Of a stretch of 64,000 nucleotides of DNA, positions 58,674-64,000 are shown in pieces. This DNA comes from Pogostemon cablin (Eukaryota; Streptophyta; Magnoliopsida; Lamiales; Lamiaceae), in assembly GCA_023678885.1 (NCBI GenBank), contig CM043013.1, positions 10,634,791 through 10,698,790 on the forward strand, given 5' to 3'. How positions within the stretch are numbered: position 1 is the stretch's first letter; every line of letters begins with the position of its first letter. A program made the translations under genes and the position numbers. The notes under the pieces are model-generated. The model had not been told where the DNA came from and did no database searches. It saw nothing but the letters and a program-made list of their open reading frames with translations.

Positions 58674-58789
58674 TATTATTTTTCTTAATTTCTGTACATG
58701 GTGCAAACTAAAATGAGATGGAGGAGTATGTTATATACATTTTGTATTTTCCACTTTGGCAATTAGGGATTTACACACAAAAATTAATA

Positions 58790-59295
58790 CTCCCTCCGTC
58801 CCAAGTATTTTTACCTATTTGTACGGGCACGGATATTAAGACGTGTTTTTTTTAATATACTCCCTTCGTCCGCTTCTAAGGTATTCATTTTACTATTTTT
58901 GGCGTCCGCTTCAAAGGTATCCATTTTTCCTATTTAGTAAAAAATTACACAATATGACCTACCACTTCCCTCTAATAGAACTACCCACTTTACATATAAT
59001 AATAATACTCCTTAATTCACATGCAAAAAAATAAATGGGTACCTTAAAACCAGACGGAGGGAGTATAATATAAGAAAAAGTAGGGATAAATTTGTAATTT
59101 AAAAGAAAAAGTAAATAAAATTGTTGGAAATGATAAATAAAGTGTAAAAAAATAAGTAAAGTTGTTGAGATTGATGAATAAAATATAAAAAGTGTGTAAT
59201 AAAATATGATGTATTTTTACCATTAATGGAATGAGTAAAACTACATGAGACAGTCCAAAATGGATAGTGGGTAAAAATACGTGGGACGGTGGGAG
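58790..59295. mobile_element. Stowaway-type MITE split by a second MITE
   Basis: Outer ends CTCCCTCCGTCCCAAGTATT and AATACGTGGGACGGTGGGAG are inverted and flanked by TA. Without the inner element (58860-59063) and one TA it is 300 bp. It matches the reverse complement of 59375-59668, which preserves the empty site. Confidence 0.75.
58860..59063. mobile_element. Inner Stowaway-type MITE
   Basis: 204 bp, TA on both sides, ends CTCCCTTCGTCCGCTTCTAA and TTAAAACCAGACGGAGGGAG. The interior is the inverse of the 16197/3558 family. Confidence 0.75.
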
Positions 59296-59374
59296 TATTC
59301 CATTTGTAATCAATTTATGGAGTAAAAAATAAAAATACAATAAAAATTTAGTATTATTTATTAAATATATTATA

Positions 59375-59668
59375 CTCCCTCCGTCCCACGTATTTTTACA
59401 CACTTTTCATTTTGGGATGTCCCACGTATTTTTACTAATTCCATTAATGATAAAAATACATTACACATCTTATCTACTTTTTACACTTTATTCATCAATT
59501 CCAACAACTTTATTTACCTACTTTATTCATCATTTCCATTAATTTTATTTACTTTTCTCTCAATATTACCAATTCAACCCTACTTTTTCTTACATTATAT
59601 ATTAAAAAATAATATTTCTTAATTTACGTCTTCATATAAATAGGTAAAAATACCCAAAACAGAGGGAA
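59375..59668. mobile_element. Stowaway-type MITE, inverted partner of 58790-59295
   Basis: 294 bp, CTCCCTCCGTCCCACGTATT at the left and AATACCCAAAACAGAGGGA at the right. It is the reverse complement of the outer element 80 bp upstream, so the pair forms a long inverted repeat. Confidence 0.7.
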
Positions 59669-59908
59669 TATCTCTTATTTAAAGAGATTCTTTTATATGA
59701 ACTTGGTTTACCATACACTCTAATTTATAAATGTTAATATTAGGAAGTGGCGTGAAGAATGTTAATATTATAGTATAAATGTTTAAACAATCGTCATTCT
59801 TCACACTCTAATTTATAAATGATAATTATATATAAGGATGTTAATATTATATAGTATAAAGTTATATAAAAAGTGGCGTGTCGGACAAAAATAAAAAGTA
59901 TTACGAGA

Positions 59909-59950
<42 letters not shown>

Positions 59951-60495
59951 TGGTTTGTAATCTTCGAATTTGGTGATATAAAAGCGCAGTTATTAAATCA
60001 ACAAGATGAATCATATTATAATTATCATAATAAAAGATTTATAAATGGAAAAAAAGAAAATCATTACTAAATAAATTTAAAATAATCTAGTTGGACCTTC
60101 AATTTTTTGAAAAGCTAGCTTGCTAGCTCTAGCGTTGTTTTTTTTACTTCGTATAATTGTTGAATAAAAGACATATTTTGATTCATTGTGCTATATTTAA
60201 GTACTCCAAATAAATTAATTGATTAATTTATTACAGGATTTGCCTACAAATTCTCATAATTGTGGAATAAAACTAATGACTTCGTCTTATTAGTATATAG
60301 AATACGCATTATTTTATTAATTATTGCACCTTATAATAAGCATCTACTAAGAAGTTAGATGGTTCAATAATTAATAATTGAGATAAGCTCACTATTCGAT
60401 AGATATATAATACGGCAACATATGCTATTGCTGTTTGTAAACATGAAATCACAAAATTGACGATATTCGATCTTTCAATCTTATTAATATTCAAA

Positions 60496-60497
<2 letters not shown>
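59669..60497. other. AT-rich spacer with a TA microsatellite
   Basis: (TA)n at 59910-59948 and GTTAATATTA-type short repeats. No gene was seen. Confidence 0.5.

Positions 60498-60588
<91 letters not shown>
60498..60588. repeat. (TA)n microsatellite
   Basis: Near-uninterrupted TA for about 80-90 bases, next to an AATTAATTAAATTAATTAA stretch. Confidence 0.9.
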
Positions 60589-60589
60589 G

Positions 60590-61430
60590 AATTAATTAAA
60601 TTAATTAACTAAATTAATTAGATTTAATTGGTTAGTAAGAGTTAATTGTTAAATTAATCACCAATTAATTAAATAAGTTAGTGGATGAGTGTAATTTAGC
60701 TCACCTATTGGAGATGTCATATAAAGTGTAATGGGGATTAATACGAAATTATTATCCCACGTGGGAAGAAAATCCTCAAACGTCAAGTCGTGAAGACAAA
60801 TCACGTGTGTGTAAGGATTCATTGAACCTGGATTAGATTCGTTGAACCTGGATGCAGTAACACTACATAATTGCTGATCAGGGGTAATTACGCAATCAGC
60901 AATTAATTCGTCATAATTGTTGATTAAAGGTAATTACGCTATCAGCAATTAATACGTCGTAAATCACGCAATCGTCATTATGGTTTAGTGGAATAGTGCA
61001 CCTATAAATAGGGTCATTTATCATGCATTCCAACACACCACAATCAATGAGCACTTGCATCTCAAAGCATTTGCGTCATAGTTATGATCCAGTTCTCCAT
61101 CCTCTTTTGTTCGTTGGAGTTTCACCGATTGCGATACTGTCTGGCCGAAAAGAAAAAGCCATTTTTCCTTTGGAGAAGATCCGCTAAGACCGAAGCACTA
61201 CCAGGGCGTGTTTCTTCTTGCGGAAAGAGGTTCAATCTTGACTCGGCTTCTACACGCCGTTCTCTTGAAGATTCTGTACAAAGTTGTAAAAAGATCCTCT
61301 GCTTCTTCTCCTTTAATTTCAGTTGTAATTTTGTTAGTACGATCTCCTTTCTATATTTCTAGTCATATATTGTAACGTGATTGGTTGGTGCACATATAAA
61401 CAAACAATCGCAAGAAGAAACATATAGCCT
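60590..61430 (+). repeat. Probable Copia-2 5' LTR and leader
   Basis: It lies directly before a copia gag. It has a TATA box (TATAAATA, 61003-61010) preceded by tandem GTAATTACGC(A/T)ATCAGCAATTAAT units (60878-60955). A standard initiator-methionine primer site was not found, so the LTR end and leader cannot be separated. Confidence 0.5.
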
Positions 61431-61448
61431 CTGCACCCATCAATTACT

Positions 61449-62439
61449 ATGACAACTGATATGGATATTGACGGAACATCGATCCCAAAAGTGGGTGAAA
61501 TCTCCAATTTCAATAGGGACTCTGTTGGGACTAATTCCTAAATAGTAACTATGAATCCTGTTGGGTATGAAATCCCAAATAATGTATCCTCCAATGGGAA
61601 TATCTAGACCATTCGTGGCTCTGGCTCCAGCGGAGAAGCAAGAAAAGTTCACGGATGTTGACTTCAAGAGGTGGCAGCAAAAGATGTTGTTCTACCACAC
61701 CACACTGAATCTGGTGAGTTTCTTGAAGGAGATTGTACCAGTGGTGGATGAAAATGAGACTGATACGCAAAATCGTATAGCTCTTGATCAGTGGAACTCC
61801 ACTGATTACTTGTGCAAGAACTATATCCTCAGTGGACTTAGTGATGCATTGTATAACGTGTATCTAAACACAAAAATATCCAAAGAGTTATGGGAATCTT
61901 TGGAGAAGAAGTACAAGGCAATAGATGCCGGTATGAAAAAGTACGTGATAGCCACGTGCTTGGAGTTCATGATGGTGGATTCTAAATCTGTGGTTGAATA
62001 AGTGCCACAATTCCAACTGATTGTGCATGAAATCCTCTCCGAGGGGATGTTACTTCCAGAAGCATTCGTTGTCGGCTCTGTGATTGAGAAGCTACCTCCA
62101 TTGTGGAAGGACTTCAAATGCTATCTCAAACACAAGCGAAAGGAGATATCTTTAGATGACTTAATTGTCAAACTGAGAATCAAATAGAACAACAGGAAGA
62201 TGGATGAGAAGTTTGGCCAATCCTCAATGGAGGCAAAGGTAAACTTAACTGAACATCATTCGGGACCCTCCAAAAAGAGGAAGATCTCCGAAGACAAGGT
62301 TAAGAAGCCACTGCAAAAGCCCAAGTTCGGTGGGGATTACTATAATTGTGGCAAGCTCAACCACAAGATTGAAGATTGTCGTCAACCTAAGAGAACAAAG
62401 GCAAGAACCACAATGCCAACGGAGTTGAATGGGCTCTAA
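61449..62439 (+). pseudogene. Copia-2 gag (broken)
   Basis: Gag of a Ty1/copia element. The ATG at 61449 opens a short frame that stops at about 61539. The gag body is in another frame from about 61580 (PFVALAPAEKQEKFTDVDFK, then RWQQKMLFYHTTLNL). Stops occur at 61999 (CAA-to-TAA type) and 62185. The zinc knuckle near 62340 reads YYNCGKLNHKIEDC, so the first Cys is replaced by Tyr. A frameshift near 62420 separates it from protease. Confidence 0.8.
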
Positions 62440-62450
62440 CTGATGATGAC

Positions 62451-64000
62451 TTGGCTGTTGTGGTCTTTGAAGTCAACTTGGTGGCAAATCCAAAGGATTG
62501 GTTTGTGGACACTGGCACTACCTGCTATGTCTGCTCGGAGAAAAATGCCTTCTCCACCTATGCGCCCGTTGAAGGGAGAAAGCTGCACGTGGGGAATCAA
62601 GCCTCATCTGATGTAGCCGGTGTTGGGAGCGTGACTCTGAAGCTCACCTCCGGGAAAGAACTGAAGCTGAAGGATATGCTGCATGTCCCAAACATCCGTA
62701 AAAACCTGATCTCAGCCTCCCTACTAGTTAGTCATCAGTTCAAGCTTGTATTTGAGTCTGATAAACTAGTGCTTAGCAAGTTTAGCCAATTCTTGGGCTG
62801 TGGTTATCTTGATAATGGGCTTTTTAAGCTCAATGCTATGATTGTAAGCCGTGAAGGCAAGAAAGTTATGAATAAAAGTTTTTCTACTTCTGCTTGTATT
62901 GTTGAGTGCTCCTCAATATGACATTTAAGATTGGGACATGTAAATCTTAAATCAATCAAAAGATTAAATAATCTTGATTTACTTAAAGTAGTAAATATTG
63001 AGACTTCAAATAAATGTGAAGTGTGTAGAAGCAAAAATGACAAAGCAACCATTTCCAACAATGGAAAGGAATACTAAACCTCTAGAGTTAATTCACACTG
63101 ATACTTGTGATTTAAAGTTTGTGCAAACTAGAGGGGAGAAAAAGTATTTCATTACTTTTATTGATGATTGTATAAGGTTTTACTATGTATATTTCTTGAG
63201 GAGTAAAGATGAAGCTTTAGAAGTATTCAGACTCTACAAGAATGAAGTTGAGAACCAACTTAACACTCGCATTAAAACAATTCGGAGTGATAGAAGTGGC
63301 GAATACGTAGCACCGTTTGAACAAATATGTGTCGAACCTGATATCATACATCAAACAATGGCTCCATATTCACCTCAATCAAATGACCTTGCTGAATGCA
63401 AGAATAGAACTCTGAAGGAAATGATGAACGCAATGTTAATCAGTTCAGTGTTGCCTCAGAACTTGTGGGGGAAGCTATCCTATCAGCTAACAACATTCTG
63501 AATAAGATTCCACATAAATCTAAGGATCAAACTCCTTATGAAATGTGGAAAGGACGTAAAAAGTTATACAAATACCTCAAAGTGTGGGGTGTTTGGCCAA
63601 GGTTGAAGTGCCACTACCTAAACAAGTTAGAATTGGACCTAAAATGGTTGATTGCATATTTGTTGGGTATGCACTTAACAGTAGTGTCTATAGATTTCTG
63701 ATTCACAAATCAGAGATACTTGGCATGACTGAAGGCTTATGATAGAGTCAAATAATGCAATATTCTTTGAAAATATATTTCCTATTAAAGGAAATGAACA
63801 AGTGAGTTCTAGCAAAAGACCACTTGAAGATAGTACTGTAGTTCAATCTACCCAAAAAAGTGTAGAATCAAGATGTAGTAAAAGAGCTAGAGTAGAAAAG
63901 GACTTTGGTCAAGATTTCTTCACCTATGTGGTTGAAGATGAGCCCAAATCTGTAATTGAAACTTTATCTCGTCCGGATGCACCGTTCTAAAAAGAAGTCA
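62451..64000 (+). pseudogene. Copia-2 protease and integrase (broken, cut by window end)
   Basis: Protease has WFVDTGTTCYVCS (62500-62540) and continues to a stop at 62919. Integrase follows in another frame from about 62930: HLRLGH, CEVC, then HTDTCDLK (first Asp), RSDRSGEY (second Asp) and NDLAECKNRTL (Glu; usual NGLAERKNRTL altered). Frameshifts near 63480 and 63590 break the C-terminal part (NKIPHKSKDQTPYEMWKGRK). The last open piece (63739-63990) corresponds to the linker before reverse transcriptase, which would lie beyond the window. It is non-functional. Confidence 0.85.

Overview
This is a stretch of nuclear DNA from a flowering plant, and the sequence fits a eudicot, perhaps an asterid. 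The evidence is a many-exon gene with GT-AG introns, a plant-specific Aux/IAA gene, AT-rich intergenic DNA, and large Ty3/gypsy (Athila-like) and Ty1/copia retrotransposons with many Stowaway-type MITEs. Only two host genes are convincing. The order assignment is inference.

Layout. 1-3066 holds decayed retroelement pieces: LTR-like remnants and a LINE RNase H fragment on the minus strand. 3558-4289 carries two MITEs just upstream of a complete NADPH-cytochrome P450 reductase gene (CPR, 18 coding exons, 4732-9429, 711 aa). 9430-16549 is gene-free and rich in MITEs, with a SINE-like element and a 0.95-kb inverted-repeat element full of ATCGAT motifs. 16550-30594 is a decayed Athila-like element (Athila-A). 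30595-48926 is a Ty1/copia element lacking its 5' end. Inside its integrase region sits a much younger 13.9-kb Athila-like element (Athila-B, 32397-46297) with a perfect 5-bp target duplication (ATTAG). 48927-56120 is gene-free, with MITEs, long TTA and TA microsatellites and other repeats. 56272-56858 is a two-exon gene for an IAA33-type Aux/IAA protein. 56859-60590 contains more MITEs, including one MITE inserted in another. 60590-64000 is a second, decayed Ty1/copia element cut by the window end.

Most notable signal. The two Athila-like elements belong to different families but share an unusual module between pol and the downstream ORF (ORF2). In order it has an internal polypurine tract with a 7-bp inverted repeat, an array of family-specific palindromic motifs that also occurs in that element's own LTR upstream of the TATA box, a TTTTAAAAGG box, an ATG-free leader, and a GTATGT...TGTAG intron leading into ORF2. 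This looks like a captured or duplicated LTR promoter giving ORF2 its own transcription unit. In Athila-A the same palindromic motif also forms an in-frame coding tandem repeat (steps of 102, 93 and 93 nt) inside the gag-protease linker.

All calls are from reading the sequence. No database search was possible, so family names rest on recognised motifs.
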